Positions 31,740-43,710 of a DNA stretch of 64,000 nucleotides are shown here, one piece after another. The DNA is from Lantana camara (lineage: Eukaryota > Streptophyta > Magnoliopsida > Lamiales > Verbenaceae): NCBI GenBank assembly GCA_037501455.1, contig CM074859.1:89300894-89364893 (forward strand), written 5' to 3'. The notes under the pieces were generated by a model. That model was not told the origin of the DNA, searched no databases, and saw nothing but the letters and a program-made list of their open reading frames with translations. The translations under genes were made by a program, and so were the position numbers. Position 1 is the stretch's first letter; each line of letters starts with the position of its first letter.

Positions 31740-34700
31740 TGTAACATCCCACTCGTCCGATTTATAAGGTACGCCACGTTTCAACCTTTTAATGTGTTTA
31801 ATTGTATGATTTTATATTTTTCGTTGCCCTATTTTGAACTCTTTTAGAGTTTAGGGGCCCCTTTGTAATTTTCTCTTTTTAGGGTTTTTTCGGTCGTTTC
31901 TCGTTCGATCGAGTTTTCGACCTTTTTGACCCCTTCAATGCGTTCGGGACATCGAGACGAGTCTGTAGACTCTAAGTTTGCCCCATTCCGACTTCGTTAG
32001 CCCGATCTTCCGACCGTTTTTACGTACGAGGACCCAAGATATATACCCTGGATCCTCGTTTTACGTGTTAGAATTTCAGCTCTAGACTCATCGTCTTCCT
32101 CCCGCGATTGGTACTGTTCACACAGTGGAGGTGAGAAAACACACACATGTCAGTTCTCGCTCGTTTCTCGACATAATTCGATGTTTGAATAGTGGAAATT
32201 TATCAACTCGACGAGCCCGTCACAATGGTATACAAATCGGAGGCTAAAAATCAGCGGTGGTGGAGCTACGGCGAGCAGCAGGTGGCGCAGCTTAGAGCCG
32301 CCACTTCGTCGCCCATTCGCGGCGGCTTCCAGCGGCGATTCTCGGACACGAGCCTCAGACCCATGAAGGAGGCTTCCCGGCGCAGTGGATGGTGTTGGCG
32401 GAGCAACCATCCGGCCAGCGGCGGCGGCTCATGCGCCGCCTGAAAGTCACGACGGGCGGCGGTGGTACTGTAGCGGCGGCGTTTGGCGGTTTTCGGCGGT
32501 CTTCTCCGGCGAGGGGGTACCTTTTCCGAATGTTTTCGACGTGGTGAGTCCGATTCCGGGGTCGGTTGGAGCAAACGAAGGCCGGAGCTGGCTGAACCGG
32601 CGAGTGGTGCACAGGCGGACTTTCGGCGGCGGTTTGGGACCTTTTTCCGGCCGGTTTTGGTGGTGGTTCCTTCACGGAAGTTGCTCAGAATGATGGAACT
32701 TAGCGGATGGCATTGGCCCCGACTCGAGAACCGGCCGGCGGCAGCGAACCGGTGGCTGACCGGCTCTGGACCCGCTGTCCGATTTTCCGACAACTTTTTC
32801 GGTAAATGGGTTAGGGGCTTTCGAAGGCCTCGCTACGGGCTTTCCAACGGTATGTCCGGATTTTGTTTTCGTGTTACGGTTTGTATTTAATTTCAGTTTT
32901 CGTACTAGGATTTTAGTTCGGTTTTTCGTCAACGAAAGTGTGCTTGGTATTTTCTGAAATTGGTTGAGGGCTTTTGTCAAGCAGGCCGAGGCGTACGTTT
33001 CTGTCCTTCCGGGGAATTTTCCGACCACCGGAGGTGGTGGTCCGGCGGCTGCACGTGGCTATCCGACTGGTTCCGGGGGCGGCATTCCGACGCCCTTCGG
33101 GCAGTAAGTTCCTCTCGTCGTGGTGAGTCCAACGCCACTTTTCGTTCGTCAATCGGATATCCGGTTGATTTATTGTGATTTATTTTGTATAACTTGAATA
33201 TTTGAAATTAATTGTTTTAATTGCTAATTGCTTGATTTGTCGATCGAATTGTATTTCAATAGGTACGAAATCATGTATTAAATGAATTATGGATTATATT
33301 GATGCTTTGATATGCCATTTGAATTCCGATATATCGAATTGAGCTATTTGCCTATGTTGGAAGGGGGTGTATGTGTAATTTCGCTAAACATATAAATTAT
33401 ATGACTTCAATTAGTTAATCCTTGTCGATTGGTAAACAAATATGCTAATTATGATTTCGATTAAGAGAAATTATTACGCCTAAGATTGAAGCTTTTAATT
33501 AGTCTAATCACTTAAATTAAATTGGAATTTATTATATGATATAAGAATTTGTTATGCAATTTATGATTTAGTAAGAATGAAATTAGTATGTCTTGGATGA
33601 TTTAATTTCTAACTTTGTAATGTAGGTTTAATTGTTTAATTTAAAATAATCCTATTATGCGATATATGAATTGTATGAAGCTTATATGATTAAATTAGAA
33701 ACTTTTGCACGTAAGAAATAAGTTATTCGTACGAATATGAATTGGTTATTTGATATATGAATTTATATGAAATAATGTGAGCTCTGCTTATGTGATTGCA
33801 TTTCTTAAGTGCTTGAGCATGTGCCGTGCGTCTTTATATGGTTGTCTGAGTCCGAGTCTGAGTTCTGTACTGTATTTGGTGTGTTCAGTTGGTACAGGTG
33901 CACCCGGGGGGGTGACAAGTGAGTCGTGCAGGTTCCGGGGTGAACCATTCGCTGTGTCTTCGGCTGTGTTTGGTGCCAGGTGAGGTTAGGATATAGTTAT
34001 ACCCTATTGCTACGTGCCCGTTTTTTAATGTGTGTGATTTATAAGCCTGGTATATACGTAGATATGTGTGAAATATGTACTTTGATGGTTTTGTCATAAG
34101 TTTGAAAGTAAAGAACGCTATGTATGAGCCTATGTATGCTTAGTTTCGGTTTGTTATAACTTCGAGGTCAGTCTGCGTGATATGTACGTACGATATGATA
34201 AGTATGATATGCATGAGATAAGTCTGTCTGTCTGTGTGTGGCGGGTTATGTTTCCGATATATGTGTGTTATCTGTGTGATGGGCCCCGGTGTTATGGGTA
34301 AGGGAGACCCGGGACGACCATGGGGTCGCCGGTTACGACCCCTGTGCACTTCTCCATAAAAGGGAGACTTAGCTCATCCTCGGGAGGTCGAGGGGAAAGC
34401 GGGTCTTCTTGAGCCGGCGGCGTGCTACGTGACCGGTCGAAGGAGCGGGTGGATTCCCCGTCTCATTACATTTCTGTGTGGGGGTTGAGAGGGGCACCTC
34501 TCTTCCCCAAACGGTGTGAAGGAAGGTACGTTTGATTTGATTCCATTTGTTTTTGCCTGTGTGTGATCTGAGGAGTTTGGTTGGATTAAATTCGTACCCG
34601 CCGAGTGTTCTGTCTGTCCGTCTGTCATAAGTTCGTGAAACGGGGGTAGATTCTTAAATTAAGATAAAAAATTAGAATTTTCTATTAAACCAATAAGTTA

Positions 34701-35540
34701 TGTTTTGATAGGTGTGCCAAGTCTGCATGAGTTGAACGTATGTTTTGAGATATGAATAAGCTAAGTTTTGTTCGTTATGTTTTGATAAGTCTCCCTATAT
34801 ATATATTATTGCGGGAAATGTTTTGGCGTGCAAAAACTAACCCCGGGTTCACGAATATTACTTCTACTTTATGTTGTGCTCTATATGTATGTATAGCGTG
34901 CGTGTGTTAACCCCTCGCTCAGTCTTTGGACTGACCCCTCCCCTTTTATGTTTTAGTTTGCAGGTTTTGCCTTGGAGTTCGATGGAGCTAGGCGGCTGTT
35001 AGTGTCTGTCGAATCGATGTCAGTTTGTCTAAGTTTGATAAGTGTTTTATTCGAATTACGTTTGTTAATTTTGTACAAGCTATGATATATTTTATGCAGG
35101 TTCATACTTATGATTTGAATGTATAGAATTCGGGACAGGTTAGGACAAGTGCTCGTATTAGTCGAACCCGTTTGATTATATGTTTGATCGGGATAGGTTT
35201 CTAGGGCCAGTTGAACCCGTTTTGTTGTATAGTTATTCGGGACAGGCTAGGACAGGTTGCCTTGTTTAGTTAAACCCGTTTAGGTTGATGCTGTTTTACT
35301 TTTTGGATATAAGAATTTATGATTGCTGATTTAAGTTTTTGAAAATTCGTATTTTTGCATTGCTTCCGCATTCAGGTTCTCTATATTTGTTTTTGTACAG
35401 GGTTCAGGTACCGCCTAGCTTAGGTTGTTTTTCATTTGTCACCCTTTCACTGTGACTTGGTGCCTGTGCGGACCTTCCATTTCGTACACGTGCCGGACCA
35501 TAGTGCGGGGTTGTGAGGCCCCACCGCTTGGGGTGTTACA
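31740..35540 (+). repeat. 3' LTR of element B
   Basis: 3801 bp, nearly identical to the 5' copy with scattered substitutions and small indels. The structured block is at 34280-34517; its ACCCG hairpin reads ACCGG/CGGGT here (34432-34450), one pair lost. Confidence 0.95.
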
Positions 35541-35685
35541 CTCATACACAAATGCCTATGCATTTATATAAATATAATATACATAATATCTTTACCTTTT
35601 CAACTTTATACATATATGTTATATATCTATACATCTATTACATATATTATATACATTATATACAATATATCATATATACACTCTC
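35541..35685 (+). repeat. Right LTR of element A, portion after element B
   Basis: Resumes with CTCAT then the ACACAAATGCCTATGCATTTAT block that is continuous at 12820. It ends at 35685 where a new gypsy LTR starts. Confidence 0.85.
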
Positions 35686-38633
35686 TGTGACGCCCCGATA
35701 TTTCGGTCGTTCAGGTATAATTTGTGTGCTCCCTAATTGTGCGTTAAATTATTATAAAAAAGTGATTATATGTTTTACTTTTCTTATTATTTGAAATTCT
35801 TGAACATATGAAATATTTGAATTTGGAATTATATGAATTCTTGAACTATATGCACTTAAGTGATATGTTTGTGTGTTGTTTCTATATGATTTGAATTCGA
35901 AATTTCGTGAAAATTTAATATGTTGGAGATATATATGTTATGAACATGTATATATGTTCGTTTTACATTTTCGGATTCGTTTGATTGAGTTTTGAATTTA
36001 TTTCGAATTTTGGAACCAAATCGAGGCTAACGAGCAATTAGCGCACCCTTGGTTCCGAGTATGATATCTTGAGCTCGAGAACTCGGATTTGACTTCTGTC
36101 AACTTCATTGGACTCGTATCAAAGATTCGAGTTTAATAAACCTAACCTCATATTTTTCTAAGCCCGTGTGAACCTCCGAATTCCAACCGAAACAAGCTTA
36201 TACGTAGATTTGTCACACTTAGCTAAATGAGCCATAACTCACCTAATACTTAACCAAATTAACCAAGATTTGAGCCTAAATGATCATATTTAAGGCCAAT
36301 ATCTGATCTCCTCTCTTTCATTTAGAACCATACCCAAAAAAGAGGAGAAATTTCAGGCAAAGCTAAGGAGACCTTTCTTTCTGATCACTATTCACCATCC
36401 CAAGAATTAAAGCTCATAACTTGTTCAAACCTCAACCAAACCAAGAGGTATGCATGTAATTGTAATCACTACTTCCTTGTGGTCATTTGAAGCTATCATT
36501 TTCTAGATTTCATGGAGTTTTGATCAAGTTGTGGAGATATGTATGAATAGTTGGTTTAATAGGTGAATTCTTGATCTCTATCATATCTTGGGGTTTTTGG
36601 ATGGTTTGAAGCATGTTTGTTGATCATTTTAATATCCTTATTTCATTTATGAACTTTTATTTGAAGGTTGTTGAGCATTGAATGTGTTTTCATTTATGAG
36701 GGTTTGAATTTTGTTGGAGAAGATGATTGTTAGATCATTCCTTTCTCTTCTTTTTCTTGACCGTTGTGTTGGAGGTGGATATGTGTTGTTGTTGCCATGT
36801 TTTATGATCCTTTGTGAGTCTTACGTTATGGCTTAAGAATGGCTTGAACCTATCCCTGTTTTTCTAAAGCTTTTCCCACGAAACAGAGCTTATGCTTTGT
36901 TCTTTATTTTGGCTACGATGACCTGACACGGCCGTGTCGTGTTTGTATTGAAAATGGACACGGCCGTGCACAACTCTCGGCTTGTGAAAATTATTTAAAC
37001 AGGGTCGTGTCCAAACTCTTCGTAAATCTGACACGGCCGTGTAAAACTCTCGAGTGGGGAATTTTCAAATTAGACACGGCCGTGTCCAAATCTTATGAAA
37101 ATGAAACACGTCCGTGTCCCTCTTGATGGAAGCTTTGGGGTGTTCTTTTCTTGCTTCTCGTTTCATTTTTCCACTTCATTCATGACTTATATGCAACATG
37201 AGCTAGGTGTGTATGCATTGAATTAAATTGGATTCATATGATCATGAATGTAAGGAACATTACTGAATGATCTTGAACATTTACATAGCTTTAATATGTT
37301 AATTGTGCATAAGAACACTCTCATGACATGATTACATTTCTTATGCATCTTCTATCATCCTCATTGCATTGTCGTGCGTCGAATTTAGTCTTTTGAGTCT
37401 CATTTCACATTCTTTTGCATAGATTTTGGTCCGAACGGAGATGAGGTCGATTAGTGAGGCTCTTGCACCGTTTCTTTTGCTATTTTAAGATAGGTTTCTC
37501 TTCTATTAGATAAAACAGACCCAATATATTCCAATGTGTATATTTCAAGCCAAGGGTACTCTCTCTATATATATATATATCGAGTCTTTCAAAAGAGTCA
37601 TTGATCTTGAACGTATAACCCTTTTCTTTTATTACCCTACGTATTGTTTTGGCGAGGAATGATTGATTGCACTGATTGGGGCCCGAGACCTACTGTACGT
37701 GGCTAACCGGGGAAGCACTGGCTAAGGGTGAACCCATACACTAGTTTCACCAAACTACGGCAATACCGGCCCTCGCTAGGAGGTTTAGCGGGGAATGGGA
37801 ACCGGGCTTTTAGGGATTCATGTACCCCACTAGCCACAATGAATGAGGTGGCCGGGCCTTGCAAACCCGTCCTCCGCCCGGAGGAAAAAGGGATTTTACT
37901 TGAATGGTCTAATGATTATGATTGATCGATTGATTGTGCACAAAATTGTATGTGTGTACACCCAATGAACACTTTAATGACTTCACAAGTTGGAGGTTGG
38001 AGATCTAGCCTTCTCGCCGGGCTCACGTATAATCTATTGAATGAATTTGACTGTTATAATCCCGTTTGATGATTTTCTTATTTCTCCCACTTGGGAATCG
38101 TTCTAAAACCTCTTTCGGGATTATAACTCGCATGAACGTGTTTAAATTCCGCTTTTATTATATATTATGCCCTACTTTTATACCCACCAGTCCCTTTTGG
38201 ACTGAACCCGTTTGGTTTTCAGTTGTGTTGTGCAGGTGTGAGAGGAGCTAGGCAGGAATTCGAGTCAGTGTGTCTTGCATTTGTATCTAGCTCTTTTATT
38301 TTGGGTCTTACACACTCATATTTGTATTTATGACTTTTGTACATTGTATATGACCTATGACTTGAGCGTACCTGATTGAGCTGTGATGGCATGTTAATAT
38401 TGTAAATGTCTTATTTTTGGAGCTTAGATGCTCGTTGTAAATGTTATATGATAGTTAATGCTTCCGCTTTAATATTTTACTTTGATCTTATGGTTTAAGG
38501 GCTAGTCCTTCCTAGTATAGTGTGTAAGTAATGTCCCCCTTCACCGTTATTTAGCTCGTGCAAAGATTGCCCATTTCATATACGGGTCGGGTCTCGGTAC
38601 AGGGGATGTGGTACCTTGCGTTCGGGCACTACA
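35686..38633 (+). repeat. 5' LTR (2948 bp) of a chromovirus-like gypsy element
   Basis: TGTGACGCCCCG...GGGCACTACA, followed by a primer site and gag. It shares blocks with the LTRs at 3251 (minus) and 43711, for example GATATCTTGAGCTCGAGAAC near 36063. It carries a six-copy array of ACACGGCCGTGT. A matching 3' LTR is not present in the window. Confidence 0.88.
36925..37117. repeat. Six-copy array of the palindrome ACACGGCCGTGT
   Basis: Perfect copies at 36926-36937, 37031-37042 and 37074-37085; one-mismatch copies at 36958-36969 (ending GC) and 37106-37117 (ACACGTCCGTGT); and a half copy GGGTCGTGTCC near 37002. Copies are spaced about 32-45 bp. CGGCCG-centred palindromes are rare in DNA this AT-rich, so the regularity is unlikely to be chance. 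Confidence 0.85.
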
Positions 38634-38641
38634 TCCTTAAG

Positions 38642-38653
38642 TGGTATCAGAGC
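38642..38653 (+). promoter_or_regulatory. Primer binding site of the gypsy element
   Basis: TGGTATCAGAGC, perfect initiator tRNA-Met complement, 8 bases after the LTR end. Confidence 0.95.
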
Positions 38654-38852
38654 TCCGTGTTGCAAAACCCGGGCTCTCGTGTCGTGTTGAGTCTGTCTAA
38701 GTCGTACGGCATTAGGAGTTACTTGTCAACGTAATTCTTGCGCATTTCTTAAGTACTTATATGCTATAATTGTTTCTATTTGATTGAATTACTTTCAATT
38801 TCATGCATGAACTAAACATAGCACGCATTTCAGTGTTTTAATTACATAATAC

Positions 38853-41800
38853 CTCTGAGAAGATTTCGGGATCGTTCTCTAGAACGGCGCCATCACCATG
38901 ATCGCTCTCCTTCTCTTCAACAACAACCTCCACCTCAAGCTGAGGCCTTTGTGAACTCAGTTATTAATATTATTGATCAGAGGCTTCGGGATTTTGTTCC
39001 ACCGACACCACCTGCACCGGCACCAGAACCTGTTCTAGAAGGAGGAATAACTGCGATATATCGGGAGTTCAGGAACCAGAATCCTCCAAAATTTTATTCT
39101 GGGAATGATATACAAGTCGAGCAATGGCTTAAGGAGATAGAAAGGACTTGGGAGCTCATCCCTTGTAGTTCTCAAGAAAAGGTGAGGTGTACTATCTCTC
39201 TATTACAAGGACAAGCTTACTCGTGGTGGGATTCTACAAGGATTCGTTTGGATGCCGCCGGGGAAGAGATAAATTGGGATGTCTTGGTTAGGGAATTTCA
39301 AGGAAGTTTATTCCACCATCTTCAAGAGCTCAAAGGTTAAAGGAATTTACCGAATTGAAGCAAGGGAATCGGACAGTTTTGGAATATATCTCTGAGTTTG
39401 ATTGGTTGGTTCGTTATGCTCCAAATATTACTAGTGATGATACCCACAAAGCTATGCATTTCGTTCAAGGGCTTAGACCGGATCTTCAAGCTGCCATTGA
39501 GGCTGTTAATACAAGCACGTGGTTGAAAGCTACTACTAAAGCTTTGGAGGTGGAAGATGGAGTGGTGAGCCGGAGGATAACCTATCGCTCTGGCCAAGGA
39601 TCCGGGTCGGGATCAGGGTATAATCCGGGCAAGAGGCCTATGAACCAAGTAATTCAACAAAACAAAGGCTCGAATAAGAAGCCCCGTACTTCAGGACTAA
39701 CTCCACAAGCAAAGCCCGCTTTACCACCAGCTCCAACGGGGTCCCGTCAGGATGTACCGCCATGCACTTATTGTGGGGGACCTACTCATAATTTTCATAC
39801 CTGTCGAAAAAGGCTAGGTCTTTACCTTATTTGTGGAAAGGGGACTCATATGGCAAACACTTATCCTGACAAGAATCCAGCATTTCAACCGGGAGTCCAT
39901 AGGCCTATGATTCTGGCACGTGCTTATGCCCTTAAGAGCGAGGAGCAGAATATAGAAGCCGACCCCAACACTATGGTGGAAGGTACCATTTGCATACATA
40001 ACATGATCATACAAACACTCTTTGACCCTGGTGCTACGCATTCTTTTATTTTTTCTGGACTTGTTACTACTCTGTGCCTACCTGTTACTTGTTTACATTC
40101 TTGCTATGTGGTTAGTTCCCCTCTCGGGGGAAGTCTTGAACCTGACAGGGTGGTTCGAGATTGTTTGGTGAAGTTGAACGGCAAGAATTATTCTGTAGAC
40201 TTCATTATTATGTTGATGAGAAAGTATGGAGTAATTTTGGGAATGGACTGGTTATTTAGGCGTCGGGCCAAGGTTGATTGTTTTGCGAAGAAGATTCAGA
40301 TGGGTGAGGAAGTGATTGTGGGAGTTGGATCGAAGAAGGTACCAATGTTATCTTTCACAGATGCTCACAAGTCTGTAAGGGATGGAGCAACGGGGTTTAT
40401 TGCCTTTCTTCTTAATAAACCAAAGGATCAATCAAGGTTTGAGGAGACATCTGTGGTGAAGGAATATCCCAATGTATTTCTGAAAAATTTGTGTTCTTTA
40501 CCGCCAGACAGGGAGATTGAGTTTGCAATTGATCTTTATCTAGGATCCGAGCCGTATTCTAAGACTCTTTACCGAATGGCTCCGGCAGAGTTGAAAGAAT
40601 TGAAGATCCAGCTCGAAGATTTGCTTAAAATAGGATATATTCGACCGAGTTCATCTCCTTGGGGTGCTCTGGTTCTTTTTGTTAAGAAGAAGGACGGGAC
40701 GTTGAGAATGTGCATAGAATACCGAGAATTGAATCGGATGACTGTAAAGAATAAGTATCCACTACCCCACATTGAGGATTTATTTGATATGTTGCGATGT
40801 TCAGGGGTGTATTTGAAACTGGATTTAAGGCAAGGGTACTATCAGTTGAAAATTCGGGTAGAAGATATTTCCAAGACGGGATTCAACACCCGGTATAGAC
40901 ATTATGAGTTTATAGTGTTGCCTTTCGATTTAACTAACGCTCCTGCAGCATTTATGGATATGATGCATAGAATTTTTCGTTCCTATCTCGACAAGTTCAT
41001 GGTAATTTTCATCGATGACATCCTTGTGTATTCACGTACAACTGAAGATAATGCCAGACATCTCAGATTGGTATTAGATACGTTGAGAGAGCACCGGTTG
41101 TATGCGAAGTTTAGTAAGTGTGAATTTTGGATTGGCTGGGTTGCTTTTCTAGGCCATATTGTTTCAAGTAAGGGTTTGGAAGTTGATCCTTCGAAAATTG
41201 AGACGGTCTTACAGTGGCAAACTCCAAAGAATGCCTCGGAGGTAAGAAGTTTCTTGGGTTTAGCAGGTTACTACCGGAGATTCGTTCAGGACTTCTTGAA
41301 GATTGTCGCTCCTTTAACTCGATTAACGAAGAAGGAAGCTCAATTTGAGTGGGATTCAGTGTGTGAGGCGAGCTTTTAATTGTTGAAGGAAAGGTTAACC
41401 ACTGTACCTGTATTAGCACTTCCCGAAGGTAATGAAGGTTATACGGTTTATACGGACTCCTCTAAGGAATGCCTAGGTTGTGTATTAATGCAGAATGGAA
41501 AAGTAATCACCTACGCCTCTAGGAAATTGAAGGAGCATGAAAAGAACTACCCCACGCATGATCTCGAACTCGCAGCCGTGGTTTTTGCTTTGGGAAAATG
41601 GAGGCACTATCTTTATGGAATTTCGTTTAAGATCTTTTCCGACCACAAGAGTCTTCAGTACTTGTTTTCTCAAAAGGAGGTAAACATGAGACAAAGGCAT
41701 TGGATGGAATTTCTCGAGAACTATGATTGTACAATTAAATACCATCCTGACAAGGCCAACGTCGTCGCAGATGTGCTTAGTAGGAAAGCTAGGGTGTCTA

Positions 41801-43050
41801 GTGTGGAAGTGAGTGTTGGAGATGAGTTAGAGCCAATTAAATTAAAGGCTCGAGTCTCTAATGTCATGATTCAACCGGATCTCCAATAAAGATTGTTTGA
41901 GATTCAGAGAGTGGATGCCGAGGTTCAGTGATTAGCTGAGAAAGCTAGAATTGATCCAGAGTGTCCGTTTGGATTTGAGGACACCGGGCTTCTAAGGTTC
42001 AAAACTAGAGTGGTTGTACCGGAAGAACTGAAACAGGTTATACTTGAGGAAGCGCACAGGTCAGCTTATTTGATACATCCCGGAGGGAATAAAATGTATA
42101 AGGATTTAAAAAAGTTTTATTGGTGGAATGGGCTCAAGAGGGATGTAATCAATTACGTGAAACATTGCATAACTTGTCAGTTAGTGAAAGCTGAGCATCA
42201 GAAGCCGTCAGGGCTATTTCAACCGTTACCTATCCCGGAATGGAAATGGCAACAAGTGGCAATGGATTTTGTTTCGGGTCTTCCAAAATTAAAAGGTGGT
42301 CTTGATGGAAGTTGGGTGATTATGGATCGGTTGACAGAGTCAGCTCATTTTCTTGCTATCCGAATGTCCGATAAGGTGACTAAACTGGCTAAGAAATACT
42401 GTGATGAGATTGTTCGACTTCATGGAATACCGGTGAGTATTGTATCAGATCGGGACCCAAGGTTTACCTGCGGATTATGGAAAGAGTTACAAAGGAATTT
42501 GGGACCGAAGCTTCATTTTAGCACCGCTTTGCATCCTCGGACGGACGGGCAATCTGAAAGGTTGATCAAGTATTTAGAGGATATGTTAAGAGCGTGTGCC
42601 TTGGATTTTCAGAGCTCTTGGAATGAGCAGTTGCCGTCGATCGAGTTTGCTTATAACAATAGCTACCAAGCCACGATAGGAATGACACCCTATGAAGCTC
42701 TCTATGGAATGAAGTGTCGATCTCTGTTGTTCTTCGACTTAGAAGAATGGAATTGGACAAAGCAGGAAGGAGTGATAAGAGGAGAAAAAAAGGAAAAGCC
42801 CTCTGAGGCCGTGCAAGAGGCGATTGATAAGGTCCAATTGATTCAACAACGGATGAAAGCAGTTCAAGATAGACAAAAGAGCTATGCTGATCGGCGAAGG
42901 AACGATCTTGAGTTCGACGTGGGAGATAGAGTTTTTTTAAGGGCTTCTCCAAGAAAAGGGTTCGCAAGGATTGGAAAAGGAGGGAAATTAAACCCTCGTT
43001 ATTTAGGCCCGTTTGAGATTCTTGAGAAAATCGGGGATACAGCCTATCGT
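38853..43050 (+). pseudogene. gag-pol: Chromovirus-like gag-pol, broken
   Basis: Gag begins near 38853 at an ATA where the relative at 51400 has ATG, so the start may be lost; it continues in frame through REFRNQNPPKFYSGNDIQ. A deleted base near 39303 shifts the frame; gag resumes with the knuckle [14 protein letters not shown] (about 39762). Protease has [10 protein letters not shown] (about 40018). Reverse transcriptase has FIDD (about 41008). A TAA at 41377 (probably from CAA) splits it from RNase H ([10 protein letters not shown]). Stops at 41887 (TAA) and 41929 (TGA) precede integrase, whose HHCC zinc site (HRSAYLIHPGG...CITC) and D,D-35-E residues (MDFVSG, SDRDPRF, QSERLI) are present. 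The reading ends at GPFEILEKIGDTAYR, where the next segment is inverted; any chromodomain is lost. The order protease-RT-RNase H-integrase is the gypsy order; Tekay/Del affinity is inferred. Confidence 0.92.
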
Positions 43051-43225
43051 GGGATTCACTGGTTTCTGATATTTGCGATCCATAATCTTAACCGATTTCT
43101 GAACGAAGGTGAGGTTAGGATCAAGTCCCACCTCTTTAACTGGTAGGATCTCGGACTCATCCGGGTAATATTTCCGGAGTTGAGAAACATGAAATACGTT
43201 TGAACCCCGAGGAGCTTCAAACCCC
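43050..43225 (-). pseudogene. Inverted integrase C-terminal segment
   Basis: The minus strand encodes NVFHVSQLRKYYPDESEI, then LPVKEVGLDPNLTFVQKSVK and IMDRK, the stretch that normally follows the AYR reached at 43050 on the plus strand. It is therefore the next piece of the same type of pol, flipped in place. The remaining tail is absent; non-coding LTR-like DNA follows. Confidence 0.8.
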
Positions 43226-43710
43226 CGTTTATGCTTTCAGTTCATTTTCAAATAGCCGTTTAACCCCTCTAACGCACTCCGGTTGACCTGAATTTGTAAC
43301 CACAGAAACCTTTTGAAGTCTAGAGTATTCTCCAATTGGAATCACCTCAATATCATTTCTGTTTTGTGAGATATAATCGATTCATTTTGGTGTCTCCACT
43401 TTACCGGGAATCTGCAATCACCTAACTTTGAACTTACGCCATTTCCTCCTCGCTTTGAACCATGATTCGAGCCATATGCCATTTTGAAAGGTCTACTTGT
43501 CTAGTTTAATATCCAACAAACAAAGCCCAATTTCAACTTCTAGAACTCAAGATATTCCTGTTTTACCACAGCTTGCTCGTTTCCGAAAATTATCAATTTT
43601 TGCCAAACTTCACCAAAACCCCTCATATTGCATTCTTTTCACCCCCTTGGCTCCCGTATGTGACTTATATGGAGTATATGCTGGCTTAATTGATAATTAT
43701 GCTCTTATTT
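43226..43710 (+). repeat. 5'-truncated gypsy LTR, portion left of a solo-LTR insertion
   Basis: The part from about 43284 (TGACCTGAATTTG...) is the reverse complement of 11900-12120 and 7110-7320, which lie in minus-strand LTRs, so this one is plus-oriented. It breaks at 43710 and continues at 49119, with TATTT duplicated around the insertion. Confidence 0.75.

Larger units (their letters stand above)
26707..35540 (+). mobile_element. Element B: LTR retrotransposon with giant LTRs and a 1.23-kb non-coding interior
   Basis: Two LTRs, 26707-30509 (3803 bp) and 31740-35540 (3801 bp), both TGTAACATCCC...GGTGTTACA, flanked by CTCAT (26702-26706 and 35541-35545). The interior has a canonical primer site (30517-30528) and a purine tract (31726-31739) but no gag, protease, reverse transcriptase or integrase, so it depends on proteins supplied in trans. 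Near-identical LTRs point to recent insertion. The LTR ending and primer site resemble those of the gypsy elements at 35686 and 51138, their likely helpers (inference). The nearest category is a LARD-type element, though its LTRs rather than its interior are large. Confidence 0.95.

Noticed and set aside
43050..43225. Chromodomain at the end of the gypsy pol
   Set aside because: Pol is cut and inverted before the place a chromodomain would occupy; none is visible.
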